Source: Leucobacter salsicius M1-8 (lineage in GTDB: Bacteria; Actinomycetota; Actinomycetes; Actinomycetales; Microbacteriaceae). Taken from it: 64,000 nt of DNA. The notes beneath the pieces were generated by a model. That model ran no database searches. It had not been told where the DNA came from and saw nothing but the letters and a program-made list of their open reading frames with translations. A program made the translations under genes and the position numbers. Positions 45,553-54,716 of the stretch are shown piece after piece (position 1 is the stretch's first letter; each line of letters begins with the position of its first letter). Location: positions 339,534 through 403,533 of the forward strand of contig NZ_AOCN01000015.1 in the NCBI RefSeq assembly GCF_000350525.1, in the 5' to 3' direction.

Positions 45553-45759
45553 CCCCACAGATTCCCGCCCCTCCGGCTCGCCTCTTCCCCCTGAAACTGC
45601 GGGTGAGCCGGAGGGTCCGGGCATGCCGTCTCCGCGCTAGCGGCGGGACCCCGCACCCAGCTGGCTCGAAGCAATACGTAGTTCGCGCCGATGCACGGAC
45701 TGCCGGTTCATCGCAGAATGATTGGAAACAGCTACAGGGGTGTGAGCGGAGCGTATGAG

Positions 45760-46131
45760 ATGTACGAGGCAAGCGTGATCGTGACGGCGGGGGAATGCGT
45801 AGAGTCACTGCGTGAAGCGATTTCTGCAGTACTGCGCAGGCCTTGGGCGCGGCACATGGAAATCGTCGCGGTAACTGAACGAGGCGTCAACGTTGAGGAC
45901 GTATGGTCCCCCGATCAGAACACCTCAGGGCACCTCGTCAAGGTGGTAGCCAATCAGTTTACCCCGGGGCCCAAAGGGGCGCGGCGCACCGGGTTGCTCG
46001 CGTCGACGACATCGGTGATCGCCTTCTGCGATGACAGCGAAGCCTGGGAGCGCAGTTGGAGACAGACTGACCATGGGGCACGATACGTAGATCCCGCCGA
46101 TGTGGAGCAGCTTGAGCCAGCCTTACTCTGA
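45760..46131 (+). pseudogene. Truncated glycosyltransferase family 2 remnant
   Basis: Starts like a GT2 glycosyltransferase (ASVIVTAGECVESLREAISAVL, then VKVVANQFTPGPKGARRTGLLA and VIAFCDDSEAW). After the position of the DXD-type motif, which here reads CDDSE rather than the usual DDD, the reading frame leaves the family pattern and stops at 124 residues. Normal GT2 enzymes have over 230. I treat it as a decayed or rearranged gene that no longer has a catalytic domain; a short functional paralog is less likely. The start at 45760 has GGAG upstream. Confidence 0.6.
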
Positions 46132-46182
46132 CAACGAGGCGGCAATGGGGCCGCTTTCAACGCAGAAACAGGGACACTCACT

Positions 46183-46617
46183 ATGCGCATTGGATATGCA
46201 GCAGGGGCATTCGATCTATTTCACATCGGTCACCTCAACCTTCTTCGTCACGCCAGCAAAGAGTGCGACTACCTGATCGCGGGGGTAGTCAGCGATGAAA
46301 TGCTGCTGGAGGTGAAGGGATGCGAAACGATAATTCCGACGGGAGAGCGTGCTGAGATCGTGCGCCACATCAGCTTCGTCGATGAAGTGTACGTCGAACG
46401 TGTGCCCGACAAGCTCGAGGTCTGGAAGGACCTGCGTTTCACGCACTTCTTCAAAGGTGACGACTGGCGAGGAACCGCGAAGGGAGCCGCGCTAGAAGAC
46501 CGATTCGCGGCCGTCGGGGTCAAGATCGTCTACTTTCCGTACACTGCACATACGTCAAGCACGGCGCTCAGGCGGGCGATTTCGGCCCTTGAATCACCGG
46601 CCACACGACGCGCGTAG
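46183..46617 (+). CDS. Adenylyl/cytidylyltransferase family protein, TagD-like
   Basis: 144-residue nucleotidyltransferase similar to glycerol-3-phosphate cytidylyltransferase (TagD), which makes CDP-glycerol for teichoic acid. The HIGH-type motif is GAFDLFHIGHLNLL, and the end has SSTALRRAI near the second conserved motif. It is 45 bp after the broken glycosyltransferase and likely part of the same wall-glycan cluster. Other members use ribitol, mannose or ethanolamine phosphates, so the substrate is not certain. Confidence 0.78.
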   Translation: MRIGYAAGAFDLFHIGHLNLLRHASKECDYLIAGVVSDEMLLEVKGCETIIPTGERAEIVRHISFVDEVYVERVPDKLEVWKDLRFTHFFKGDDWRGTAKGAALEDRFAAVGVKIVYFPYTAHTSSTALRRAISALESPATRRA

Positions 46618-46666
46618 CTGGCACGCTGCGCAAGCAGTGCATGGGCGGGTTAGCGTGTGAGAAGAG

Positions 46667-47005
46667 CTAGCGAACGAGACGAGCGATCGCTTGAGATGCC
46701 TCGTGGAGCTTCGCAGCGGCCTCGACGCCGCCGTCTGCCGCAGCTGAGGCGACGCAGTGACGCAGGTGGTCATCAAGGAGTGCGAGCGCGACTCGCTCGA
46801 GTGCCTTGGTGGCGGCAGATACCTGGGTCAGAATATCGATGCAGTATTCGTCGTTCTCAACCATGCGGTGCAGGCCACGGACCTGACCCTCAGCCCGTCG
46901 TAGACGCTTGAGGAGGTCGTCCTTGTGCTCGATGTAGCCGTGTGAGTCGTGCGACCCCGCGCCCGTGCCACAGGCGTCATCGGCGGATGCTGCTACTTCA
47001 CTCAT
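46667..47005 (-). CDS. CsoR/RcnR-family metal-sensing transcriptional repressor
   Basis: 112-residue four-helix repressor of the CsoR family. The ligand triad spacing matches Cu(I)-binding CsoR: Cys55 (DEYC), His80 and Cys84 (DDHLRHC), that is C-x24-H-x3-C. Copper is the most likely signal; nickel or formaldehyde versions share the fold but not this Cys/His pattern. The start overlaps the end of the upstream rarD gene (ATGA), so the two are coupled. No copper export gene lies beside it. Confidence 0.8.
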   Translation of the reverse strand: MSEVAASADDACGTGAGSHDSHGYIEHKDDLLKRLRRAEGQVRGLHRMVENDEYCIDILTQVSAATKALERVALALLDDHLRHCVASAAADGGVEAAAKLHEASQAIARLVR

Positions 47006-47922
47006 GATGAGAACCTTACACGCGATCCCCGAGCGCGAGCGAGGCGGGTGATGCCGCCGCCGAGAATGATAAACACCGCGATCCAAACGGCGACGTAAAT
47101 GCCCCACTCCAGGCCACCGATCTGCTCGCCAATGAGCAGTGCCGCGATCATGAGCAGCGCTGGTTCGAGGTAGCTCAAAAGGCCGAAGACACTCATCGTG
47201 AGGAGTCGTGATGCCAGGATGTAGAGCACGAGAGCGCCACCTGCGCACACGGCATAGAGCGGAACCGACCATGCAAGCGTCGGGTTCGCATCAAGCGCCG
47301 AGCCCGAGGTGAGTTCGATGCTGAGCAGTACGAGCGCCAGCGGGATCATCACGATGAACTCCCACAGCATCCCGCCGAGGTGCCCGGTGCCGAGCGACCG
47401 TCGTGCCACAAAGTACATGGGATAGCCGAAGGCGACGAGCAGGGTCTCCCAGGAGATTCCGCCCACGCGTACGATCTCGAAGATGACGCCTGCGGCCGCG
47501 ACCGCCGCGGCGGCCCACTGCCACCAGGCGAGCCGATCCTTGTAAAGAAACTTGCCGGCCACCACGAGCACGAGGGGCAGCAGGAAGTACCCGAGCGCGA
47601 CCTGCAACCCGCGACCGTTCATCGGGGCCCAGGTAAACACCCACAGCTGCGCGCCGATCATGAGTCCGCACCCGAGGAGGCCCAGCACAACCAGGGGCTT
47701 GCGCCGCACCAGCGAAAGAACGTCCGTGACCAGGTGCCACTGCCGCGCCATCACAAGCGCAAGCATGATGATGGGAATCGTGATGAGATTGCGCACCGCC
47801 CAGATGGAGTCTGCCGGGGCAGGATGCAGCAGGGGAGTGAGGAAGTAAATGCCGCCGAAAGCGACGGATGAGCCGACTGATGCGAGCGTGCCGCGCGCAT
47901 CTTGCCCGAGCGCGCGGATCAT
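47002..47922 (-). CDS. rarD: RarD-like EamA-family transporter
   Basis: 306-residue membrane protein with about 10 helices, of the EamA/DMT superfamily. The pattern IGAQLWVFTWAPMNGRGLQVALGYFLLPLVLVVAG (two parts IGAQLWVFTWAPMNGRG and LQVALGYFLLPLVLVVAG) is typical of RarD. Substrate unknown. It lies in a row GNAT - rarD - csoR on the minus strand with a 3-bp gap and a 4-bp overlap, so all three are probably one operon. Confidence 0.83.
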   Translation of the reverse strand: MIRALGQDARGTLASVGSSVAFGGIYFLTPLLHPAPADSIWAVRNLITIPIIMLALVMARQWHLVTDVLSLVRRKPLVVLGLLGCGLMIGAQLWVFTWAPMNGRGLQVALGYFLLPLVLVVAGKFLYKDRLAWWQWAAAAVAAAGVIFEIVRVGGISWETLLVAFGYPMYFVARRSLGTGHLGGMLWEFIVMIPLALVLLSIELTSGSALDANPTLAWSVPLYAVCAGGALVLYILASRLLTMSVFGLLSYLEPALLMIAALLIGEQIGGLEWGIYVAVWIAVFIILGGGITRLARARGSRVRFSS

Positions 47923-47925
47923 TCC

Positions 47926-48378
47926 TTAGAGGTCGATCGCGCCGATGATTTCGCCGTAGGGTGTCTCGCCCACCGGCACAAAACCAATGTGGAGGAAGAA
48001 CTCCTCCGGCCCCTCTTCACCACGCTCCCAGAGCACGGTGAGGCGTTCAACTCCGCGTGCGCGAGCCTCTTCGATGAGCGCGTTCACTGCGAAGGTACCC
48101 ACCCCCTTGCCCTGCGCATCGGCGTCAACGTTAATGCGCCACAGCGCCGCGCGAAACTCCTCCTGCATTGCATCGGGATCGAAGTTGCCGTGGATGAAGC
48201 CGACGACGTAATCGTCTTCGAGCACCACCCGCTGCCATGCGGTGTGCGCTGGGGTGACCGCAGCAGCAGCTGCATACGAGACGGGCGTGATGAACTGCTC
48301 CTGGCCGGGCTTCAGCCCCAGGGTGTTCACTGCCACGATTGTCGCAGCCGACAGTTCTTCGAGTCTCAGATCGCTCAT
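47926..48378 (-). CDS. GNAT-family N-acetyltransferase
   Basis: 150-residue acetyltransferase. The acetyl-CoA loop is INVDADAQGKGVGTFAVNALIEEARA and a later ERLTVLWERG segment fits the fold, as does FFLHIGFVPVG near the end. The acceptor is unknown. First gene of the rarD-csoR operon. Confidence 0.75.
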   Translation of the reverse strand: MSDLRLEELSAATIVAVNTLGLKPGQEQFITPVSYAAAAAVTPAHTAWQRVVLEDDYVVGFIHGNFDPDAMQEEFRAALWRINVDADAQGKGVGTFAVNALIEEARARGVERLTVLWERGEEGPEEFFLHIGFVPVGETPYGEIIGAIDL

Positions 48379-48486
48379 GAACCCAGGCTAGCGTGCAAAG
48401 CGAATCCTGCAAGTGTCACGCGCTAAATCTTCTGGGCCTCGGCCGCCACGCTTGCCCGGCTGCCACGCATTGCGATCCGGATCGCA

Positions 48487-49395
48487 CTACCGGATCGCAG
48501 CAAGCGCAGCGCCCGCTGCAGCCGCGGGGGAGTCGTCGTCGAGCCGCTGAACCCGGGCCGATAGTTGTAGCTGGGCAATGAAGGGGGAGCGGTCAGCCCA
48601 CACATCGAGCTGGTGGGTGATCGCCCCAAACAGGGGGTCCCCCAGGAGCCTCAGGCCGCCACCAATCACGATGGTCCCCGGATCAAGCGTGAGCCCGAGG
48701 AGCTGGACGCAGGTGGCAGTGCCCCGCACGAGATTGTCAAACGCCTGCTGAGCATCGGCGTCACCGGCCGCAATGGCGGGAATGAGGGTCCTGCCGGGAT
48801 GTTCGCCCGCACCCGCCCAGAACCGCTTGAGCGCAGATCCGCTCGCGACCGTTTCGAGGCAGCCCAACTGACCACACAGGCAGAGGCGCCCGAGTGGATC
48901 GACCGCGAAGTGGCCAATCTCACCGGCGGTGTCGTGCTCGCCGCGGAGCGGGCGCCCGTCGAGCACGAAGCCTGCGGCCAGGCCGGTGCCCAGATTGAGG
49001 TAGGCCACCGACCCGGTCAAGCCCATGAGATGTGCCGCACCAATCGCTGCCGCCGTCACGTCGTTGTCGACTGTGACCGGGACTCCAACGCGCTCCTGAA
49101 GTAACGAAGCGAGCGGCAGCGATTCGATGCCAACGTTGACCGCGTGCCGCACCAGTCCCTGGGCGCGATCGATCTGACCGGGAATCCCGATGCCGATCGA
49201 GGCGAAGTCGTGCGGGTCACGATGGGTCTGTCGTGCGAGCTCGGCAACAATGGATTCGGCGGTTTCGATGATGCCGTCTGCGCCGGGGACGGTGGCGGTG
49301 CGGGTATGGCCCGCGATGGCACCGCTATCGTCGAGCGCGATCGCTTCGACCTTGGTTCCGCCAATGTCCATGCCAATGCGCATTGTTGTACTCAC
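48487..49395 (-). CDS. ROK-family sugar kinase/regulator-like protein
   Basis: 302-residue ROK protein. ATP-phosphate motif MDIGGTKVEAIAL, the zinc-binding CLCGQLGCLE and NLGTGLAAGFVLDG mark a sugar kinase of the glucokinase/N-acetylglucosamine kinase type. No DNA-binding domain, so it is an enzyme rather than a ROK repressor. Near nagB and a UgpC-type ATPase, it is probably a GlcNAc, glucosamine or glucose kinase. I used the GTG at 49395, which has AAGGG about 10 bp upstream. Confidence 0.83.
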   Translation of the reverse strand: MSTTMRIGMDIGGTKVEAIALDDSGAIAGHTRTATVPGADGIIETAESIVAELARQTHRDPHDFASIGIGIPGQIDRAQGLVRHAVNVGIESLPLASLLQERVGVPVTVDNDVTAAAIGAAHLMGLTGSVAYLNLGTGLAAGFVLDGRPLRGEHDTAGEIGHFAVDPLGRLCLCGQLGCLETVASGSALKRFWAGAGEHPGRTLIPAIAAGDADAQQAFDNLVRGTATCVQLLGLTLDPGTIVIGGGLRLLGDPLFGAITHQLDVWADRSPFIAQLQLSARVQRLDDDSPAAAAGAALAAIR

Positions 49396-49428
49396 TTGCA
49401 CCACGCCCTTCGTGACCCGGTCGAAACG

Positions 49429-50508
49429 TTAGCTCAGGCGCAGGCCGGTTTGTGCGTCGAAGACGTGCAGGCGCCCCGAGGTGGGGGCGAGCGTCACGCG
49501 ATCGCCGCCACTCGGGTGCACGCGGCCGTCGACGCGGGCGACAACCTGGAAGCCGAGCTCGTCGGCGCTGTGGCCGTACAGGTATCCATCTGCGCCAAGC
49601 TCCTCGACGAGATCGACGATGACCTCGAGGCCAGGTTCGCCGTTCTGCACGAGCGACAGATCCTCGGGGCGCACGCCGGCGGTGATCTGGCTCGACGTCG
49701 CCTTCGCGCGGACCCCGGGGTCGACGGGAGTGATCGTCGAACCAAACTGCACGCCCTGCTCGGTGAGCGTGGCCGGGAACAAGTTCATGGCGGGGGATCC
49801 GATGAAGCCCGCAACAAAGTCGTTTGCGGGGGTCTCGTAGAGCTCGCGCGGAGTGCCTACCTGCTGCAGCTCACCTGCCTTGAGTACCACGATCCGGTCA
49901 CCCATCGTGAGTGCCTCGGTCTGGTCGTGCGTGACATACACGGTCGTCACGCCCAGGCGGCGCTGCAGCGACGCGATCTGCGTGCGCGTCTGCACGCGCA
50001 GTTTGGCGTCGAGGTTCGACAGCGGCTCGTCCATAAGGAAGGCCTGGGGTGAGCGCACGATTGCACGACCCATTGCGACGCGCTGGCGCTGGCCGCCCGA
50101 GAGAGCCTTCGGCTTGCGATCGAGGTACTCCTCAAGATCGAGCATCTGCGCGGCCTCGCGCACGCGCTTGGCGCGCTCATCCTTGTTGACGCCAGCGATC
50201 TTGAGGGCGAAGCCCATGTTTTCACCGACGGTCATGTGCGGGTACAGGGCGTAGTTCTGAAACACCATCGCGATATCGCGATCCTTGGGGGGCATGTGGG
50301 TGACGTCGCGGTCACCGATCATGATGCTGCCAGACGTGACCTCTTCGAGGCCCGCGAGCATGCGCAGCGTGGTCGACTTGCCGCAGCCCGAGGGGCCGAC
50401 CAGCACGAGAAACTCGCCGTCCCCAATCTCGAGGTTGAGCTTGTCAACCGAGGGGCGCTCAGCGCCCGGGTAGACGCACGAAATTTCGTCAAACGAAACA
50501 GTAGCCAT
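49429..50508 (-). CDS. UgpC/MsmK-type sugar ABC transporter ATPase
   Basis: 359-residue ATPase of carbohydrate ABC transporters. Walker A GPSGCGKST, Q-loop VFQNYALYPHM, signature LSGGQRQRVAMGRA, Walker B AFLMDEPLSNLDAKLR, H-loop VTHDQTEA; the C-terminal part is a TOBE/MalK-like domain. No matching permease or binding protein is adjacent, which is common for shared UgpC-type ATPases that serve several importers. ATG at 50508. Confidence 0.9.
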   Translation of the reverse strand: MATVSFDEISCVYPGAERPSVDKLNLEIGDGEFLVLVGPSGCGKSTTLRMLAGLEEVTSGSIMIGDRDVTHMPPKDRDIAMVFQNYALYPHMTVGENMGFALKIAGVNKDERAKRVREAAQMLDLEEYLDRKPKALSGGQRQRVAMGRAIVRSPQAFLMDEPLSNLDAKLRVQTRTQIASLQRRLGVTTVYVTHDQTEALTMGDRIVVLKAGELQQVGTPRELYETPANDFVAGFIGSPAMNLFPATLTEQGVQFGSTITPVDPGVRAKATSSQITAGVRPEDLSLVQNGEPGLEVIVDLVEELGADGYLYGHSADELGFQVVARVDGRVHPSGGDRVTLAPTSGRLHVFDAQTGLRLS

Positions 50509-50768
50509 GTTTCTTTTCCTCCACCGGCAGGTACGTGCCGGACGATCCGTTGTAGAAGTCGATGACGACAAAGTCACCGGTGTCCGTCGTTGGACTCGCT
50601 CAGCGTAACACCCTGGTCAAGCGAGCGAAAGAGCACCGTTGCGCCCGCGCCCGCGGTGTCGCCTGGCGCGGGGGACGCAGGTGAAGCGTTTAGGATGGGC
50701 TTGTTTAGATGCAAGATTGCGGTCTTGACGGGCACCCGCCCGTTGAATGCGCAGGCGGAGGAGGCCAG

Positions 50769-51548
50769 GTGGAGATCGTCATCGTTCCCGATGGGGCAGC
50801 AGTGGCTGCTCACGCGGCTGCGGCAATGGCCAACGTGATTCGCGGCACGGAGCGCACAGTCATCGGAGTCGCGACAGGATCCTCGCCGCTTGGCACCTAC
50901 GAAGCGCTCGCTGAGATGGTTCGCGCGGGTGAGCTCGACATGACCGATGTGAGCGCGTTCGCGCTCGACGAGTACGTCGGCCTCGACCCCGAGCACCCCG
51001 AGAGCTACCACAGCGTGATCGGCAAGACCGTGGCCGACCAGTTGGGCATGGACCCCGCTCGCGTGCACGTGCCGAACGGCTTTGCCAATAATTTCAGCGA
51101 CGCCTGCGATGACTACGAGCGCGCAATCGAGGCCGCCGGTGGCATCGACATCCAACTGCTCGGCATCGGCGCGAACGGGCACATTGGGTTCAACGAGCCG
51201 GCATCTTCGTTCGCCTCGCGCACCCGCCTCAAGACCCTGGCGCCCCAGACGCGGGCCGACAACGCGCGCTTCTTCAACTCGATTGACGAAGTACCGATGT
51301 ACAGCGTGACGCAGGGCCTCGGCACAATTCTGGACGCACGCCGGCTGCTGCTGGTCGCCCAGGGCGAGGCGAAGGCCGATGCCGTGGCCGCAATGATCGA
51401 AGGTCCCGTCGCGAGCCTGTGCCCCGCGAGCGCGCTGCAGCTGCACCGCTTCGCGACCGTGATCATCGACGAGGCCGCCGCCTCGAAGCTCAAGCTGCGC
51501 GACTACTACGACCACGTGCAGCACCACCGCGCGCTGGCTCCGGCCTAG
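50769..51548 (+). CDS. nagB: Glucosamine-6-phosphate deaminase
   Basis: Converts glucosamine-6-phosphate to fructose-6-phosphate and ammonia, the last step of amino-sugar use. 259 residues. Motifs: VATGSSPLGTYEAL, FALDEYVGL (catalytic Asp) and LLGIGANGHIGFNEPAS (catalytic His). GTG start with GGAGG upstream. Divergent from the UgpC-type ATPase, with the ROK kinase beyond, fitting a GlcNAc module. Confidence 0.93.
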   Translation: MEIVIVPDGAAVAAHAAAAMANVIRGTERTVIGVATGSSPLGTYEALAEMVRAGELDMTDVSAFALDEYVGLDPEHPESYHSVIGKTVADQLGMDPARVHVPNGFANNFSDACDDYERAIEAAGGIDIQLLGIGANGHIGFNEPASSFASRTRLKTLAPQTRADNARFFNSIDEVPMYSVTQGLGTILDARRLLLVAQGEAKADAVAAMIEGPVASLCPASALQLHRFATVIIDEAAASKLKLRDYYDHVQHHRALAPA

Positions 51549-51634
51549 GCCGCACCGGGCGCGCGCCGAGCGCGCTTGACGGCGCAAGATCCGGGGCACG
51601 CGCGTGATCCGGATCGCGATTCTGCGCGCCAAAT

Positions 51635-51674
51635 TATCTCGATGCCGAGATACTCGGTCATTCTCGGCTAGAAT
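51635..51674 (+). promoter_or_regulatory. icd promoter with operator-like inverted repeat
   Basis: Inverted repeat TATCTCG-ATGC-CGAGATA at 51635-51652 (7-bp arms) followed by a likely -10 hexamer TAGAAT at 51669-51674, 17 bp later. The repeat overlaps the expected -35 region, the usual place for a repressor site. Start of icd is at 51800. Confidence 0.45.
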
Positions 51675-51799
51675 GATCGACGGCCCCCATTCGGGCCTCA
51701 TTGCGGGCGCGGCCAAGCCGCCGCGGCTCGCCCCTCGCGCCCGGCCGGTTATACGGCCGTGCGCCTCCGAGCTCACACCACACGACACTGGGAGATACT

Positions 51800-53014
51800 T
51801 TGGCGAAGATTAAGGTTGAAGGCACGGTCGTCGAACTCGACGGCGACGAGATGACTCGTATCATCTGGCAGTTCATTAAGGATCGCCTGATCCACCCGTA
51901 CCTCGACTTGACGCTCGAGTACTACGACCTGGGTATCGAGCACCGCGACGCGACCGATGACCAGGTGACGATTGACGCGGCTCACGCGATCAAGAAGCAC
52001 GGCGTTGGCGTCAAGTGCGCAACGATCACGCCCGACGAGGCGCGCGTTGAAGAATTCGGCCTCAAGAAGATGTGGCGCAGCCCCAACGGCACGATCCGCA
52101 ACATTCTGGGCGGCGTGATCTTCCGCGAGCCCATCATCATCTCGAACATCCCGCGCCTGGTGCCCGGCTGGAACAAGCCGATCATCATTGGCCGCCACGC
52201 GTTCGGTGACCAGTACCGCGCTACTGACTTCCGCTTCGAGGGTGAAGGCACCCTGACCGTGGAGTTCACGCCCAAGGACGGTGGCGAACCCCAGAAGTTT
52301 GAGGTCTTCCAGTCGCCCGGTGACGGCATCGCGCAGGTGCAGTACAACCTCGATGCGTCGATCGTGGACTTTGCACGTGCATCGCTGAACTACGGCCTGT
52401 CACGCAACTTCCCCGTCTACCTCTCGACGAAGAACACGATCCTGAAGGCCTACGACGGTCGCTTCAAGGACATCTTCCAGGAGATCTACGACACAGAGTT
52501 CAAGGAGCAGTTCGAAGCTGCGGGCCTGACCTACGAGCACCGCCTCATCGACGACATGGTCGCTTCGGCCATGAAGTGGGAGGGCGGCTACGTCTGGGCA
52601 TGCAAGAACTACGACGGCGACGTGCAGTCCGACACCGTTGCGCAGGGCTTCGGCTCGCTCGGTCTGATGACCTCGGTTCTAGCTACACCCGACGGGAAGA
52701 CCGTTGAGGCAGAGGCCGCACACGGCACCGTGACGCGCCACTACCGCCAGCACCAGCAGGGCAAGCCCACCTCGACGAACCCGATTGCGTCGATCTTTGC
52801 CTGGACGCGCGGCCTCGCGCACCGCGGCAAGCTCGATAACAACCAGGAGCTCATCGACTTCTCACACACGCTCGAGGATGTCGTTATCAAGACTGTTGAG
52901 TCGGGCAAGATGACGAAGGATCTCGCGCTGCTGGTCGGCCCCGAACAGGGCTACCAGACGACCGAGGAGTTCCTCGCGTCGATCGACGAGAACCTGGCTG
53001 CACGCCTGGCCTAA
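51800..53014 (+). CDS. icd: NADP-dependent isocitrate dehydrogenase (dimeric type)
   Basis: TCA-cycle enzyme that makes 2-oxoglutarate. 404 residues. Matches the dimeric NADP enzyme: [14 protein letters not shown] near the start, [28 protein letters not shown] and [15 protein letters not shown] start at 51800 with GGGAG at 51790-51794; the first codons read MAKIKVEG. Ends at a strong terminator. Confidence 0.95.
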   Translation: MAKIKVEGTVVELDGDEMTRIIWQFIKDRLIHPYLDLTLEYYDLGIEHRDATDDQVTIDAAHAIKKHGVGVKCATITPDEARVEEFGLKKMWRSPNGTIRNILGGVIFREPIIISNIPRLVPGWNKPIIIGRHAFGDQYRATDFRFEGEGTLTVEFTPKDGGEPQKFEVFQSPGDGIAQVQYNLDASIVDFARASLNYGLSRNFPVYLSTKNTILKAYDGRFKDIFQEIYDTEFKEQFEAAGLTYEHRLIDDMVASAMKWEGGYVWACKNYDGDVQSDTVAQGFGSLGLMTSVLATPDGKTVEAEAAHGTVTRHYRQHQQGKPTSTNPIASIFAWTRGLAHRGKLDNNQELIDFSHTLEDVVIKTVESGKMTKDLALLVGPEQGYQTTEEFLASIDENLAARLA

Positions 53015-53084
53015 GGCAAAACGCGTCAGCGATTTGCGGCCGGGCGTGGTCGCGCCACTGCGCGAGCTGGCGAGTTGCAGGGAC

Positions 53085-53122
53085 ACAAAGGGGGCTAGCA
53101 CTTCGGTGCTGGCCCCCTTTGT
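53085..53122 (+). terminator. Intrinsic terminator of icd
   Basis: 17-bp stem (53085-53101 with 53106-53122) with one G-T wobble and a TTCG tetraloop, followed by a T-rich stretch. Confidence 0.9.
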
Positions 53123-53244
53123 TGTGTGCTGGGGGTCCCGCACCCATCTCCAATCACGCGAGCAGCATCAATCTCGCGTAAGAGATTACTTTTCGTGAAA
53201 CATTGATGCTTGACGCCGGTTTGGTGCTTCAAGCGGGGCGCTTT

Positions 53245-53457
53245 CTACGCGATGCGGCGAAATCGCGGGCCACTGTAGCTGTCACGCTCGACATGTTCGT
53301 TGAACATTGCGAGTGGGCGCACCCAGAAGCTGTAGTCATCGTAGAGCTTGCGATAGAACACGAGGGGTTCCTCAGTTTCGGAGTGCCTGCCCGTACCGAC
53401 GACCTCGTACCGTGCGCCCTTGAAGTGCTCGTAGATTCCCGGTTCAACCTCGTTCAT
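53245..53457 (-). CDS. DUF1653 domain protein (70 aa)
   Basis: Small conserved protein with the DUF1653 pattern: GIYEHFKGARYEVVG, HSETEEPLVFYRKLY and SFWVRPLAMFNEHV. Function unknown; found widely in bacteria. ATG at 53457. Confidence 0.8.
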   Translation of the reverse strand: MNEVEPGIYEHFKGARYEVVGTGRHSETEEPLVFYRKLYDDYSFWVRPLAMFNEHVERDSYSGPRFRRIA

Positions 53458-53503
53458 GCACCGAAGCCTATCGGCTCGTGGATTGGGTGAAGGGGTAGCG
53501 CTT

Positions 53504-54547
53504 TTAGGCCTTCGTGCGGGTGGTGGACTGGCGAATGTCGAGTGTTGCGTGGGACACCTCGAGTGGGGCGGGGAGCGGGCGTCCCTCTGCCAGCCGCACG
53601 GCGATCTCGACAGCGCGGGCCGCAATATCTTCGGGGTGGAGGTCCAGGGTGGTTACTGAAGGGCTCGAGAGCCGATTCTGGATTGCACCCGAGCCCGCCG
53701 CGAGGACGAGGTCTTCGGGTACTCTGACGCCGTGCTCGGCGGCGGCAGCGTTGAGGCCCGCCGCGTGGCGGCCGGTGAGACACAGAATCCCGTCTGGCGG
53801 GATTGGCCCGTCGCCGGTTCCGTCGCCGAAGAACTGTGCGAACGCGGCCGCACCCGCCTGCTCGCCCTCCACCTCGGGAAACGATGCGATGTTGGGGGTT
53901 TGCCCGCGCTGCGCGCACCAATCCAGATAGGCGCGCTCCGACTCGCGATTCCAGGAGTTTGTATCGGTGCCAGTGAGAAGCGCAACCCGTTGCGCGCCCG
54001 CACTTTCAAGGTGGTCCAAGATGAACGTGGCTTCCTCCCAGTCGCGCGTCGCAAGCTCCACGAACTGGTTCGGTCGTGCTGGGTCGGAGCCGATCGACAC
54101 AAATGGAATGTTGCGGTCGGCGAGCATCGTGAGCACGGGGTCGTTTGCGAACGGCTCGGAGACGATGTAAGCGTCAGCGGCGGTGGCACTGAGTGGTGCG
54201 TCGGGGCGGGTAGGGTCATCGACAAGCATCATGCTGTAGCCGTGTTCCATGGCCGCGAGCGAAGCGGCGCCCGCGAGCCTGAGAAAGTAGTCGACGCCAA
54301 CTGGCAGGAAAGTGTCGAGACTGTGCAGCGGTCGGATCACGAGCGCGAGCAATCCAAGTCGAGAACTCTGAAGCCCTTGCGCAATAGGGCTTGCGCGGTA
54401 GCCAATCTCTGCGGCGACCTGTTCGATGCGCGCAATGGTCTCCTGGCGCACCACGCCCTTGCCGTTGAGGGCATGTGAAACGGTCGTTGGAGACACTCCG
54501 GCCGCCTTTGCGACGTCCTTGATTGTGGGCCTTCCGCTTCGTTGCAC
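53504..54547 (-). CDS. LacI-family transcriptional regulator
   Basis: 347-residue repressor. Helix-turn-helix at the N-terminus (TIKDVAKAAGVSPTTVSHALNG), then a periplasmic-binding-protein-like ligand domain. I chose the GTG at 54547, placing the HTH right at the start as normal. Divergent from the peptide ABC operon, with two operators in between, so it is expected to repress that operon and itself until a ligand, maybe a peptide-derived compound, binds. Confidence 0.88.
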   Translation of the reverse strand: MQRSGRPTIKDVAKAAGVSPTTVSHALNGKGVVRQETIARIEQVAAEIGYRASPIAQGLQSSRLGLLALVIRPLHSLDTFLPVGVDYFLRLAGAASLAAMEHGYSMMLVDDPTRPDAPLSATAADAYIVSEPFANDPVLTMLADRNIPFVSIGSDPARPNQFVELATRDWEEATFILDHLESAGAQRVALLTGTDTNSWNRESERAYLDWCAQRGQTPNIASFPEVEGEQAGAAAFAQFFGDGTGDGPIPPDGILCLTGRHAAGLNAAAAEHGVRVPEDLVLAAGSGAIQNRLSSPSVTTLDLHPEDIAARAVEIAVRLAEGRPLPAPLEVSHATLDIRQSTTRTKA

Positions 54548-54631
54548 TTCCCCAGGATACCCGCCCGGGGAGTGTGCGGCGGGCCCCGACGCAGCGGAGA
54601 ACCTCGAGCTCGTTATGCAAACGTGATAAAC

Positions 54632-54655
54632 AAAACGTTTTTCACAAAACGTTTT
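54632..54655. promoter_or_regulatory. Tandem LacI-type operators in the divergent promoter
   Basis: Two identical palindromes AAAACGTTTT at 54632-54641 and 54646-54655, centres 14 bp apart, in the region between the LacI gene and the ABC operon. Palindromes with central CG are typical LacI-family targets. Confidence 0.7.
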
Positions 54656-54716
54656 GGGTGCTAGCATCCAGTGTGGGTCCTCGGTCGGCTGTGCGCTGGC
54701 TCAGGGAGATTCAAAG

